Below the pieces are notes generated by a model. It was not told the origin of the DNA. It saw only the letters and a list, made by a program, of their open reading frames with translations, and did no database searches. Both the position numbers and the translations under genes were made by a program. Source: Candidatus Bathyarchaeia archaeon (GTDB taxonomy: Archaea > Thermoproteota > Bathyarchaeia > Bathyarchaeales > Bathycorpusculaceae). From it: 64,000 nucleotides of DNA. This document shows positions 27,780-37,102 of the stretch, in pieces. The DNA lies in NCBI GenBank assembly GCA_030019335.1, contig JASEET010000001.1, positions 62,001-126,000 of the forward strand. Direction: 5' to 3'. Position 1 is the stretch's first letter. Each line of letters opens with the position of its first letter.

Positions 27780-29003
27780 TTATTCTACTCCTGTGGAGCC
27801 AACTATACCCCTTATTCTTTCAACAGCCTTTGGAATAACTTCCAAAACGTAGTTTATGTCTTCTTCTGTATGGTATCTTGTAACTTTCATTAGGATGCTG
27901 CCGTGGGCTTCGGCGAACTTTCTGCCTATGGCAACGAGAACATGGCTTGGTTGAAGAAGCCGTCTGGTGCATGCACTCCCGCTTGAAACATAGACTCCGT
28001 TCAGGCTTAGTTCGATTGTTAATGCTTCACCTTCACATTTTAGAAAGCTGATGTTCACGTTATCGGGAGCCCTCTTATCGCCTTTAGGTCCATTAAGCCT
28101 AACATCTGATATTTTCCCGATTACTCCATCAATCAACTCGTCTCTAAGCCTCCGCATATGATTTACATTTTCTTCAAAATTTTTGAAAGCTAGCTCGGAC
28201 GCCTTGGCAAAACCGACAATTAATGGCGTGTTTTCAACTCCGGGCCAGAGCTTCTGCGTTCCTATTTGACCCTCCAGAATTCTTTCCATGTTAACGCCTT
28301 CCTTAACATATAAGGCGCCGATTCCCCGCGGTCCCAAAATTTTGTAGCTGCTTATGGTTGCCAAATCCACATCCAAATCTTTCACATTAAAATGAATTTT
28401 TCCGTAAGCATCTGAAGCAGGCGTATGGAAAATTGCTTTGGGGTTTTTGTCTTTAACTATTTCCAATGCCTCTTTGATTGGCTCTATCGTTCCAATTTCA
28501 TGGTTTACAGCCGCTAGACTTACAAGAACTGTTTCTTTGTCAATAGCTTTTTCTAATTTTTCAAGGTTTATGAAGCCTTCACTGTCAACTGGAATTTTGG
28601 CTATTGCAAATCCGCGTTTATTAAGCATGTCGGCAACGTGTAACACGCTTAGAGGTTCAATTTCAGAAATCACAATTTTTTTACCCTTATCTTTCATTGA
28701 AAGGGCTGCTCCCATGAGTGCTAGGTTGTTAGCTTCTGTTTCTCCTGGAGTAAAGTTAACTTCTTCAAGTGTTTTACAGCCTAAGAATTTGGCTATTTTT
28801 TCTGTTGACCCCATTATCGTTTCATAGGCTTCCCAGCCGGGTTTATGTGTCAGGGTTGGGTTGCCATATGCTCGTTGATTATAGTAAGGTAGCATTGTGT
28901 CAATTACTTCTTTAGGAACTATGCTTGAATTTTCAATGTCTAAGTAAACCTCGCGCTTTAGACCTTCATGTGCTTTGAGCAGTTCTTTTACGTTTCCAGT
29001 CAT
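27780..29003 (-). CDS. NifS/IscS-like PLP protein with altered active-site residues
   Basis: NifS fold: VNFTPGETEANNLALMGAA, AAVNHEIGTIEP, ISSYKILGPRGIGALYV, VYVSSGSACTRRLLQPSHVL; deviations in PLP-binding motifs. Confidence 0.85.
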   Translation of the reverse strand: MTGNVKELLKAHEGLKREVYLDIENSSIVPKEVIDTMLPYYNQRAYGNPTLTHKPGWEAYETIMGSTEKIAKFLGCKTLEEVNFTPGETEANNLALMGAALSMKDKGKKIVISEIEPLSVLHVADMLNKRGFAIAKIPVDSEGFINLEKLEKAIDKETVLVSLAAVNHEIGTIEPIKEALEIVKDKNPKAIFHTPASDAYGKIHFNVKDLDVDLATISSYKILGPRGIGALYVKEGVNMERILEGQIGTQKLWPGVENTPLIVGFAKASELAFKNFEENVNHMRRLRDELIDGVIGKISDVRLNGPKGDKRAPDNVNISFLKCEGEALTIELSLNGVYVSSGSACTRRLLQPSHVLVAIGRKFAEAHGSILMKVTRYHTEEDINYVLEVIPKAVERIRGIVGSTGVE

Positions 29004-29158
29004 TGTGATTCAATCCTCATAGGCAAATAGTATTCTTCATCGTTTAGTAGCACTACCTAATAGAAAAACATAACCCAAAAGAAACTTCACACCGCACATA
29101 ACACTTTAAATTATCGGTGTGGTAAATGCTGTTGTAAAGAAGAGATGGGCGCATTTCA

Positions 29159-32100
29159 GTGAAAATAACAGACTTACCGGTACCAGAATCTGTTAAAGAA
29201 ATAATAATTAGGTCTGGGATTGGCGAGCTTTATCCTCCACAAGAGGAAGCAATAAAAGCTGGGGCTCTTGAAGGACGAAATCTTGTTTTGGCAAGTCCAA
29301 CAGCTTCTGGAAAGACCTTAGTTGCTGAATTCTGCGCCCTCAAACATGTACTAGAAAAAAATGGAAAAACGATTTATTTGACGCCTTTAAGGGCTTTGGC
29401 AAGCGAAAAGTTTGAAGAATTTAAAAAATATGCTTCAATAAGGAAGGCTAACGGAAAACGGGTAAGGATAGGCATCAGCACAGGTGACTATGACAGCACG
29501 GATCCATGGCTGGAAAGATACGACATAATTGTAAGTACTAATGAAAAAGCGGATTCTCTTCTAAGGCATAGGGCTAAATGGATGGATGAAATTTCACTCA
29601 TAGTTGCTGATGAAGTGCATTTGTTAAACGATGCTGAGCGAGGACCAACCCTAGAAGTTGTTTTGGCAAGGCTCATGCAGATTAATCCAGACATGCAAAT
29701 TTTGGCTTTAAGTGCAACAATAAATAACGTTGAGGAAATTGCAGAGTGGCTCAAAGCCGGATACGTTACAACAGAGTGGCGGCCAATTCTATTGAAGGAA
29801 GGAGTCCTCTTACATGAGGAAATTCAATACAAAGATGGAGACGCCCGAAAAGTGGAGAAAAAGGCGAAAAACTCAGCCCTAAACATGGCTTTAAGCACGG
29901 TTAAAACTGGCGGTCAAGCATTAATCTTTGCAACAACACGGAGAAACGCAGTTACGCTTGCGAAAAAGACTGCACCAGAAGTTGAAGGCCTCTTGTCTAA
30001 ACCTGTGAAGCGGGCTCTAGAACACGATGCTAATAAGATTTTGGCAACCGGAGAAAGAACAAGAATAAGCGAGTTGCTTGCGGAACTTGTTAAGCATGGC
30101 ACAGCTTTCCATCACGCTGGTTTGGGCGGTGGACACCGTAGAATAATAGAAGACTCATTCCGGCAGGGGAAAATCAAAGTTTTAACAGCTACACCTACAT
30201 TGGCTTTCGGCGTAAACCTACCAGCCAGAACCGTTGTCATTCAGGATTATAGGCGGTATGAACCTGGATACGGCTATTATCCAATCAGTGTTTTAGAGTA
30301 CAAACAAATGTGTTTACCCTTCGAAACACGAATTATACTAAAAGATGGCAGTATTACTTCCATCGGTGAGATAGTAGAAAACAGGAGTGATGTACCAGTT
30401 CTTTCATATGAACCGAGTAGTAGTGAACTGCGTCAAAGCACGGTTCTCAAACACTTTAGGAATAAAACTACAGTGTTAACGAGAGTCACAACTAACATTG
30501 GTGCGAGTATCCAGCTCACACCTGAACATCCGCTACTTGTTAAACGAGGGAAACATACCATGTGGGTTCCAGCTTGCGAGATAAATAGGGGCGATAAGGT
30601 CGGGTACGTTAAGTATGATTTAGAAAGCAAATTTGATGCTCCCTATACGTACAAGTTCTTGCCACCTAATATCACATACGTACAGGGTAAATTGGACATT
30701 TTTGAGCTTGCCAAAGTTTTGGACACTAGACAACAGCTTTCTGAGAAACTTGGTGTAAAATTGAAAACCCTCAAAGGATACATTGGTGGTAAAAAGGCGG
30801 TACCTCTGTGGATTATTCTTCAACTGGCATCTTGGCTCAATTTAAAAGATGGTGACGTAGCTAAAAGAATTGGGAAAGTTAAGACGGCATATGGGACACC
30901 TTTAAATCTTCCCAAGAAATTAAATGAGGATTTTATGTGGCTTGTTGGTATTGTGGCAAGTGACGGTAACCTAAAACTCTGCAAGGATAAAAACGGAAGC
31001 GTTTTCTATCTTGTACGCATCCAAAACAATGCCTCAGCTATTATTAAAAAGATTGTAAGGATATCAAAGAATTTTGGAGTAAAACCCAAGGTGATGGAGA
31101 TACGTAAGGGAACTTTTTACGTGGAGATTCGCTCATCCCTGCTTGCATTAATTCTTTCAAAATTTGGTATACCTTTTGGACGTAAGTCTTATACATTGAG
31201 TGTCCACGATTTTATGATGGAGTTGCCCAAGAATCTAATAGGAGCATATCTGGCAGGGGTTTTTGATGGGGACGGTTCATACAGCGAGACGAAAATCAAA
31301 AGAGGGATTAATACAAAGGTTCGAGCAGTAGTATTCTCAACTGCCAGCAAATATTTTGCCATAGGATTACACAACCTGCTTCTACGATTAGGGGTGTTAA
31401 GCAAAATCGAGCAAGAGCCAAGGAAGAACTATCGGAAACTCATAAGAGGAAAATTGGTCAAATTTAAAGGACCATTTTTCAGAGTATCTATCAAGCGAAT
31501 TCTGGACATAAACACATTTGCAAAATTCGTTAAACCCACTAAGTATGTAATACCTCATCTTGCATATAGCAAATACCACAATCTCGACAAATATTATGAG
31601 AAAAAACGTGCAGGAAGTGTAGAATGGATCAAAGTAGCCAATGTCACGACGGAGAGACTTAAGGAGCCGATAACCGTTTATAACCTTTCCATTAATGATA
31701 CTGAAATATACATAGCCTCAAATTTTATAGTTCACAATTGCGGTCGTGCTGGTCGACCGAGGTATGACAAAATGGGAGAATCAGTTCTTATCGCTAGAAC
31801 CGCTGATGAGGCAGACTATTTAATGGAAAGTTATATTCTTGCGCATCCGGAGAGAATATGGTCGAGGCTTGCAGTTGAAAGAATTTTAAGGTCTCATGTG
31901 CTGGCAACGATTGCAGCAGATTTTGCCCATACAGAGCGTGGAATTTACGACTTTTTTGGCAGAACTTTTTACGCATACCAATACGAGATAAGGGCGATTA
32001 GAGGCATAATAGCCAAAATTCTGAAGTACCTATACGACGAGGAAATGATCGACCTCAGCGGCGAAAACATTTATGCCACGAAATTTGGAAAACGAGTAAG

Positions 32101-32818
32101 TGAACTCTACATAGACCCAGTTTCGGGCGTACTCATCCGCAACGCATTGAGACGAAAACCCGCATACCTAACAGACTTAAGCCTCATCCACATGATCGCC
32201 CACACACCAGACATGGCTCCAAAACTGAGACCCTACACGCGAGAACTAGACGAAATATCAGTTTTCATGGAAGATCATAAAGAAGAGTTTTTGCTAGACT
32301 TTCCAGATGAGTGGGAAGACAGAATAGCCTACGAAGAATTTCTCGGAGAAGTGAAAACAGCCATGGTTTTGAAAACATGGATTAAAGAGATGAGCGAAGA
32401 CGAAATAATCGAAAGGTTCAGGGTGCAGCCAGGCGACCTCTACAGAACAATTCAAAATGCAAAATGGCTACTCTACGCCACACATGAACTAGCTCTACTC
32501 TTCGGCAACAAACAGGTGCTGCCACAAACTCTTGAACTCATGGAAAGAATAGAGAAAGGAGTAAAGAAGGAACTACTGCCAATTGTTAAACTGGAAGGGG
32601 TTGGCAGAGTTCGCGGGCGCATACTATATAATGCTGGATTCAAAACGATAGAGGACATAAAACATGCAGCTATCGAAGATTTGGTGAATCTTCCACTGAT
32701 AGGACCAAGGTTAGCAAAGAAAATTAAAGAACAAGTTGGTGGCTTTGTTAGAAAAGAAGAATGGAAGAGGCTTGAAAAGGGAGAAGCGTGGGAACAGAAA
32801 GCATTAACAGAGTACTAA
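29159..32818 (+). CDS. Hel308-like Ski2-family helicase interrupted by an intein
   Basis: ASPTASGKTLVAEF (Walker A), DEVHLL, LSATINN, TPTLAFGVNLPARTVVI, QM/CGRAGRPRYD split by intein; GTG start. Confidence 0.92.
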   Translation: MKITDLPVPESVKEIIIRSGIGELYPPQEEAIKAGALEGRNLVLASPTASGKTLVAEFCALKHVLEKNGKTIYLTPLRALASEKFEEFKKYASIRKANGKRVRIGISTGDYDSTDPWLERYDIIVSTNEKADSLLRHRAKWMDEISLIVADEVHLLNDAERGPTLEVVLARLMQINPDMQILALSATINNVEEIAEWLKAGYVTTEWRPILLKEGVLLHEEIQYKDGDARKVEKKAKNSALNMALSTVKTGGQALIFATTRRNAVTLAKKTAPEVEGLLSKPVKRALEHDANKILATGERTRISELLAELVKHGTAFHHAGLGGGHRRIIEDSFRQGKIKVLTATPTLAFGVNLPARTVVIQDYRRYEPGYGYYPISVLEYKQMCLPFETRIILKDGSITSIGEIVENRSDVPVLSYEPSSSELRQSTVLKHFRNKTTVLTRVTTNIGASIQLTPEHPLLVKRGKHTMWVPACEINRGDKVGYVKYDLESKFDAPYTYKFLPPNITYVQGKLDIFELAKVLDTRQQLSEKLGVKLKTLKGYIGGKKAVPLWIILQLASWLNLKDGDVAKRIGKVKTAYGTPLNLPKKLNEDFMWLVGIVASDGNLKLCKDKNGSVFYLVRIQNNASAIIKKIVRISKNFGVKPKVMEIRKGTFYVEIRSSLLALILSKFGIPFGRKSYTLSVHDFMMELPKNLIGAYLAGVFDGDGSYSETKIKRGINTKVRAVVFSTASKYFAIGLHNLLLRLGVLSKIEQEPRKNYRKLIRGKLVKFKGPFFRVSIKRILDINTFAKFVKPTKYVIPHLAYSKYHNLDKYYEKKRAGSVEWIKVANVTTERLKEPITVYNLSINDTEIYIASNFIVHNCGRAGRPRYDKMGESVLIARTADEADYLMESYILAHPERIWSRLAVERILRSHVLATIAADFAHTERGIYDFFGRTFYAYQYEIRAIRGIIAKILKYLYDEEMIDLSGENIYATKFGKRVSELYIDPVSGVLIRNALRRKPAYLTDLSLIHMIAHTPDMAPKLRPYTRELDEISVFMEDHKEEFLLDFPDEWEDRIAYEEFLGEVKTAMVLKTWIKEMSEDEIIERFRVQPGDLYRTIQNAKWLLYATHELALLFGNKQVLPQTLELMERIEKGVKKELLPIVKLEGVGRVRGRILYNAGFKTIEDIKHAAIEDLVNLPLIGPRLAKKIKEQVGGFVRKEEWKRLEKGEAWEQKALTEY
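30311..31738 (+). other. intein with LAGLIDADG homing endonuclease (476 aa)
   Basis: Begins CLPFETRIILKDGS, ends NDTEIYIASNFIVHN before Cys+1; TPEHPLLVKRG; LVGIVASDGNL and LAGVFDGDGSY motifs; removal restores EYKQM|CGRAGRPRYD in frame. Confidence 0.95.
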
Positions 32819-34182
32819 GTTAGTCCTCTAACCTCACGTTCTTCTCTTGTCTTTTTAACCATAAGCTCAACTTGTTCTAAAGCAGTACCCAAATAGTTTC
32901 CCGGATTTAAAGCCTCATCAATTTCTTTTTCGCTTAATTTTTCACGTACAACTTTGTCCTCCAAAAGGATTTCTTTGAAATGTCGTTTTTCCATTCCACT
33001 TTTTATTGCTAGTTTTCTGAGAAGTTCATGGGCCTCCTGGCGATTCATACCCTTTCTTGTCAACGCAACCATGACGGCTTCAGACATGGCATGCCCTTGG
33101 GTTAATTCAACGTTTTTTAACATGCGTTGCTCATCAACATACAGGTTAGCTACTATGTTGCTCATTAAGAAAAGCATGTAATCAACTAGGATGCATGTTT
33201 CAGGAATGATGAAGCGCTCTGCTGAAGACTGTGTTAGGTCCCTTTCATGCCAAGTTATAACATTCTCCAATGCAGGAACAACAAGGCTTCTGACAATTCT
33301 AGCCAAGCCGCAGACCTTTTCGCATGTTTCTGGGTCTCGCTTGTGAGGCATTGTCGAGCTGCCAACCCGCTTCTCCAATTCGAAAGGCTCGAAAAGTTCT
33401 CCAATTTCAGGTCTCTGTAATTCCCGAATTTCAGTGGCAAAATTATCAAGTGTAGAAGCAATCATAGCCGACAAGCATACAAGTTCGGCGTGTCGGTCCC
33501 TCTGCACAATCTGAGTTGAAATTTCAGCAGACTTAATTCCCAGCCGTTGCATAACTAGCTCCTGAATTTTCATGGCGTGCGGTCCTAAGCCAGCTTGAAC
33601 TCCCACCGCTCCGCTCATTTTCCCAACTAAAACGCGGTCTTTGCATTGTCTAAGCCTTTGGATATGTCTTGAGATTTCACGCATCCAAACCGCAAACTTG
33701 AAGCCTAAGGTTATCGGTAACGCATGTTGACCATGCGTTCTACCCATCATTAATGTTTTTTTGTATTGTAAGGCTTTTTCCATCAGGATTTTCTCAAAAT
33801 CGTTTAACCGTTCCTCAATCGATTCTAGGGCTTCTTTTAGTTGAAGAGCTGTTGCTGTATCCCCAATATCAGAGCTTGTCGCTCCAAGGTGGATGTATGC
33901 TCCACTTGGTCCACAAGCTTCCGCGAAGGCTCTAACCAAAGATGCTATATCATGTATTATTTCACGTTCAATCTCCTTTATGCGACTTAATTTAACATAC
34001 TTCGTTGAAGCCATAGCCGCAATTTTTTCAGCGTCTTTCTTAGGTATGTTACCGACTTCAGCGTGTGCCCAAGCTAATGCTGCCTCTACATCCAACATTT
34101 TCTGGACACGCATTTCCTCTTCGAAGATTCTTCTCATTTCAGGTGTTCCGTAACGTCCCGTGTCGATAGGAAGAATAGGCAA
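32815..34182 (-). CDS. purB: adenylosuccinate lyase
   Basis: SSDIGDTATALQL, GRTHGQHALPIT, GSSTMPHKRDPETCE. Confidence 0.95.
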   Translation of the reverse strand: MPILPIDTGRYGTPEMRRIFEEEMRVQKMLDVEAALAWAHAEVGNIPKKDAEKIAAMASTKYVKLSRIKEIEREIIHDIASLVRAFAEACGPSGAYIHLGATSSDIGDTATALQLKEALESIEERLNDFEKILMEKALQYKKTLMMGRTHGQHALPITLGFKFAVWMREISRHIQRLRQCKDRVLVGKMSGAVGVQAGLGPHAMKIQELVMQRLGIKSAEISTQIVQRDRHAELVCLSAMIASTLDNFATEIRELQRPEIGELFEPFELEKRVGSSTMPHKRDPETCEKVCGLARIVRSLVVPALENVITWHERDLTQSSAERFIIPETCILVDYMLFLMSNIVANLYVDEQRMLKNVELTQGHAMSEAVMVALTRKGMNRQEAHELLRKLAIKSGMEKRHFKEILLEDKVVREKLSEKEIDEALNPGNYLGTALEQVELMVKKTREEREVRGLT

Positions 34183-34220
34183 ATTTATCCCCGCAAAAAG
34201 ATAAGGATGATTAAAGATTA

Positions 34221-35729
34221 ATGTTTTACCCGAAAAAATACATAATAGCTTGTACTGAAAGGTTCGTTGGCATGGGAGCGATAGTAGCGGTTGTAAACAA
34301 AAATGGTAGAAACGCGGCAGAAACAGCAGTCGCCATGCTTAAAGTGTTAAAGCGTCAAAGTGCTAAAGCCTTTGGAGTAGCATCACCGACCATTTTAAAG
34401 ATAGAAAAGTCTATAGAGTCGCTATTAAATCAAGACATAAACTCACCTGTAGTGATTGGGTATGCCTTCTCAAAAATTCTTACGTCAGACAAGCCGCAGC
34501 CAATAAAAATGGAAGACGCAACGCTTGTTTTTGAGGGAATAATCTATCCACTTAAAGCTGAAGGTTCTGATGCAGAATTTGCAGCCGAAAAACTGAAACA
34601 AAATCGAGAAGCAAACGCTGAAGCCCTCATCAAAAATTTTGAAGGAAACTTCGCTTTTGCGGTGGCCGAGTCTGAGAGGATTGTCGCTGGTAGAGATTCC
34701 TTAGGAGTATACCCGTTTTACTGTGGTGAAAACGTGGATTTAGCGGCTTTAGCGTCTGAGCGGAAGGTGTTATGGAAAATTGGAATAAAAAAAGCATATT
34801 CATTTCCGCCGGGACACGTAGCTGTCGTTGATAAATATGGTTTCAAATTCAAACCCGTGAAAAAGCTTACCTACTTAAGAACTAGGCAAACACCGATGCG
34901 AACCGCAGCCAAAAAATTGCAAAGGCTGTTAGAGGAATCGGTCAAGGAAAGAGTTTCAGGACTTAGAGAGGTTGCTGTGGCTTTCTCTGGTGGTTTAGAC
35001 AGCAGCATAATCGCGTTTTTAGCCAAAAACCTTGGAGTGGATGTGCATCTAATCTGTGTGAGCTTGAAAGGCCAGCCGGAAATTGAATATGCAAAAGAGA
35101 CAGCGGACGCATTAAAGCTACCACTTCACGTTCATTTTTATGATGAAAAGGATGTGGAAGAAGTTATTTCAGAGGTTTTGCGGATAATTGAGGAACCAGA
35201 TCCTATCAAAACAAGCATAGGCGTTCCAGTCTTCTGGACGGCGGAGAAGATTGCGGAGATGGAATTTAGGGTTATGCTGGCTGGGCAAGGTGCAGATGAA
35301 CTTTTCGGAGGCTATAAGCGATATTTAAACGATTATTCACAGCATGGCAAAGAATTTGTGCAGAAAACAATTTTTAACGACATCACAAGGATGCACGAAA
35401 TTAATTTTGAAAGAGATAGCAAGATTTGTAGCTTCCACAATGTAGAGCTTCGCTTACCCTTTGCGACATATCAACTGGCAAAGTTCGCTGTAGGCTTGCC
35501 TTTACAATTAAAAATAGAGTCGCCAGACGACATGTTAAGAAAGGTCATATTGAGAAAAATGGGTGAGAACATTGGGCTCCCGCATTTCATAGTGAACAAG
35601 CCAAAAAAGGCAATACAATACACAACGGGTGTGAACGAAGTCGTAAAAAGATTAGCCAAACAGGAAGGATTAGCCATGAAGGAATATCTGCAAAAAGTGT
35701 TTCAAAAAGTCTTTAATGGGATGGTGTAA
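34221..35729 (+). CDS. asparagine synthase (glutamine-hydrolysing)-related protein without the Cys2 nucleophile
   Basis: SGGLDSSIIAFLA, AGQGADELFGGYKRYL; N-terminal Ntn-like domain begins MGAIVAVVNKNG if started at 34272. Confidence 0.85.
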   Translation: MFYPKKYIIACTERFVGMGAIVAVVNKNGRNAAETAVAMLKVLKRQSAKAFGVASPTILKIEKSIESLLNQDINSPVVIGYAFSKILTSDKPQPIKMEDATLVFEGIIYPLKAEGSDAEFAAEKLKQNREANAEALIKNFEGNFAFAVAESERIVAGRDSLGVYPFYCGENVDLAALASERKVLWKIGIKKAYSFPPGHVAVVDKYGFKFKPVKKLTYLRTRQTPMRTAAKKLQRLLEESVKERVSGLREVAVAFSGGLDSSIIAFLAKNLGVDVHLICVSLKGQPEIEYAKETADALKLPLHVHFYDEKDVEEVISEVLRIIEEPDPIKTSIGVPVFWTAEKIAEMEFRVMLAGQGADELFGGYKRYLNDYSQHGKEFVQKTIFNDITRMHEINFERDSKICSFHNVELRLPFATYQLAKFAVGLPLQLKIESPDDMLRKVILRKMGENIGLPHFIVNKPKKAIQYTTGVNEVVKRLAKQEGLAMKEYLQKVFQKVFNGMV

Positions 35730-35730
35730 C

Positions 35731-36795
35731 ATGAACAAGACAGCCGTAGTTTTTTCATCCGTATATTATAGGCACAATGCTGGTAAAGGGCACCCTGAAT
35801 CGGCAAAGCGTCTCCGTGCGATTGTTAATGAATTGGAGAAAAGTAAACTTCGGGGCGTCGAAAATTGGAGGTTTATTGAACCCGAGAAGGCTAGCTTAGA
35901 GGATGTTGAACTTGTCCATGGCACGGAATACATCCAGCTTGTGGAGGCTGTGTGCAAATCGGGAGGAGGTCTTCTGGACTTGGGAGATACTGTGGTTTCG
36001 CCGGAGAGTTTCGAAGTTGCCCGTTATGCTGTGGGCGGAATCTTAAAGGCTGTTAACATTGTAATGGAGGGAAAGTTTCGAAATGCCTTCGCTTTGATTC
36101 GACCCCCGGGGCATCATGCTGGAAAATATCGTGCATGTGGCTTCTGCATCTTCAACAACATTGCCATAGCCGCTGAATACTTGCTTAAAGAATTCAGGCT
36201 GAAGCGAGTTTTAATCTTGGATATAGATGCGCATCATGGAAACGGTACGCAAGAAACGTTCTACGAAACCAGTAAAGTTCTATACGTGAGCTTACATCAG
36301 GACCCGCGAGATTTTCCAGGAACAGGCTTTATAGATGAAATTGGAGAGGGTGAAGGTTTAGGTTACAATGTTAATATTCCTCTACCATTCAGAACAGGCG
36401 ACCAAATTTATCTAAAAGCAATAAATGACATTGCAAAACCCATAATACGCCAGTACAAACCACAATTCACATTGGTATCCGCTGGTTTAGACGGACATTA
36501 CACAGACCCCGTGGCGAGTCTCTCCCTCTCAGCTTCATGCTACCAAGAAGTTTACGAAACAATAGTTAATCTAGCTTCAGAAACGTGTGGAGGAAAACTT
36601 GTATCTGTACTGGAAGGTGGTTACAGCCTAAATTTTGTTGGAAAAATAGCTACAGCAGCTATTGCAAAAATGAGCGAAACCTTTTACAGAATAGACGATA
36701 AAGCCCCAGCTATTAGAGAACGCACCAGAAAGCAAAGTGAAAAAGTTATAGAAGAGGTGAAAAAAGTTCAGAAGGCTTTCTGGAATATAGATTAA
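35731..36795 (+). CDS. histone deacetylase superfamily protein
   Basis: RPPGHHAGKYRACGFCIFNNIAIAAEY, ILDIDAHHGNGTQETFY, VSAGLDGHYTDPV. Confidence 0.92.
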   Translation: MNKTAVVFSSVYYRHNAGKGHPESAKRLRAIVNELEKSKLRGVENWRFIEPEKASLEDVELVHGTEYIQLVEAVCKSGGGLLDLGDTVVSPESFEVARYAVGGILKAVNIVMEGKFRNAFALIRPPGHHAGKYRACGFCIFNNIAIAAEYLLKEFRLKRVLILDIDAHHGNGTQETFYETSKVLYVSLHQDPRDFPGTGFIDEIGEGEGLGYNVNIPLPFRTGDQIYLKAINDIAKPIIRQYKPQFTLVSAGLDGHYTDPVASLSLSASCYQEVYETIVNLASETCGGKLVSVLEGGYSLNFVGKIATAAIAKMSETFYRIDDKAPAIRERTRKQSEKVIEEVKKVQKAFWNID

Positions 36796-36852
36796 CAGTT
36801 CTAAACATGCAAATTTTAAGTTGAAGGAAATAAAAAGGGAAAAAGGCTAAGG

Positions 36853-37035
36853 TTACTCAATTACTTGGATTGCACCCTCTGGACATTGGACTTCGCAGGC
36901 TCTACAAACCAGGCATTCTTCAACATTTGCCGGAATGGACTTTTCATCCTTGATCTCGAAAACACCCACGGGACAAGTATCCACACATGTGCCGCATCCA
37001 GTGCATTTATCATTATCAACCGCAATTTTCACCAT
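36853..37035 (-). CDS. 2[4Fe-4S] ferredoxin
   Basis: CTGCGTCVDTCPVGVFEI...CLVCRACEVQCPEGAI; ATG at 37035 preferred over track start 37119. Confidence 0.9.
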   Translation of the reverse strand: MVKIAVDNDKCTGCGTCVDTCPVGVFEIKDEKSIPANVEECLVCRACEVQCPEGAIQVIE

Positions 37036-37102
37036 TTTCTTTCCCTCTCTAACCAGAGTCTCATGAATTTTGAACAGTAAAATAAAAGCGTTTGGGTTCA
37101 AA

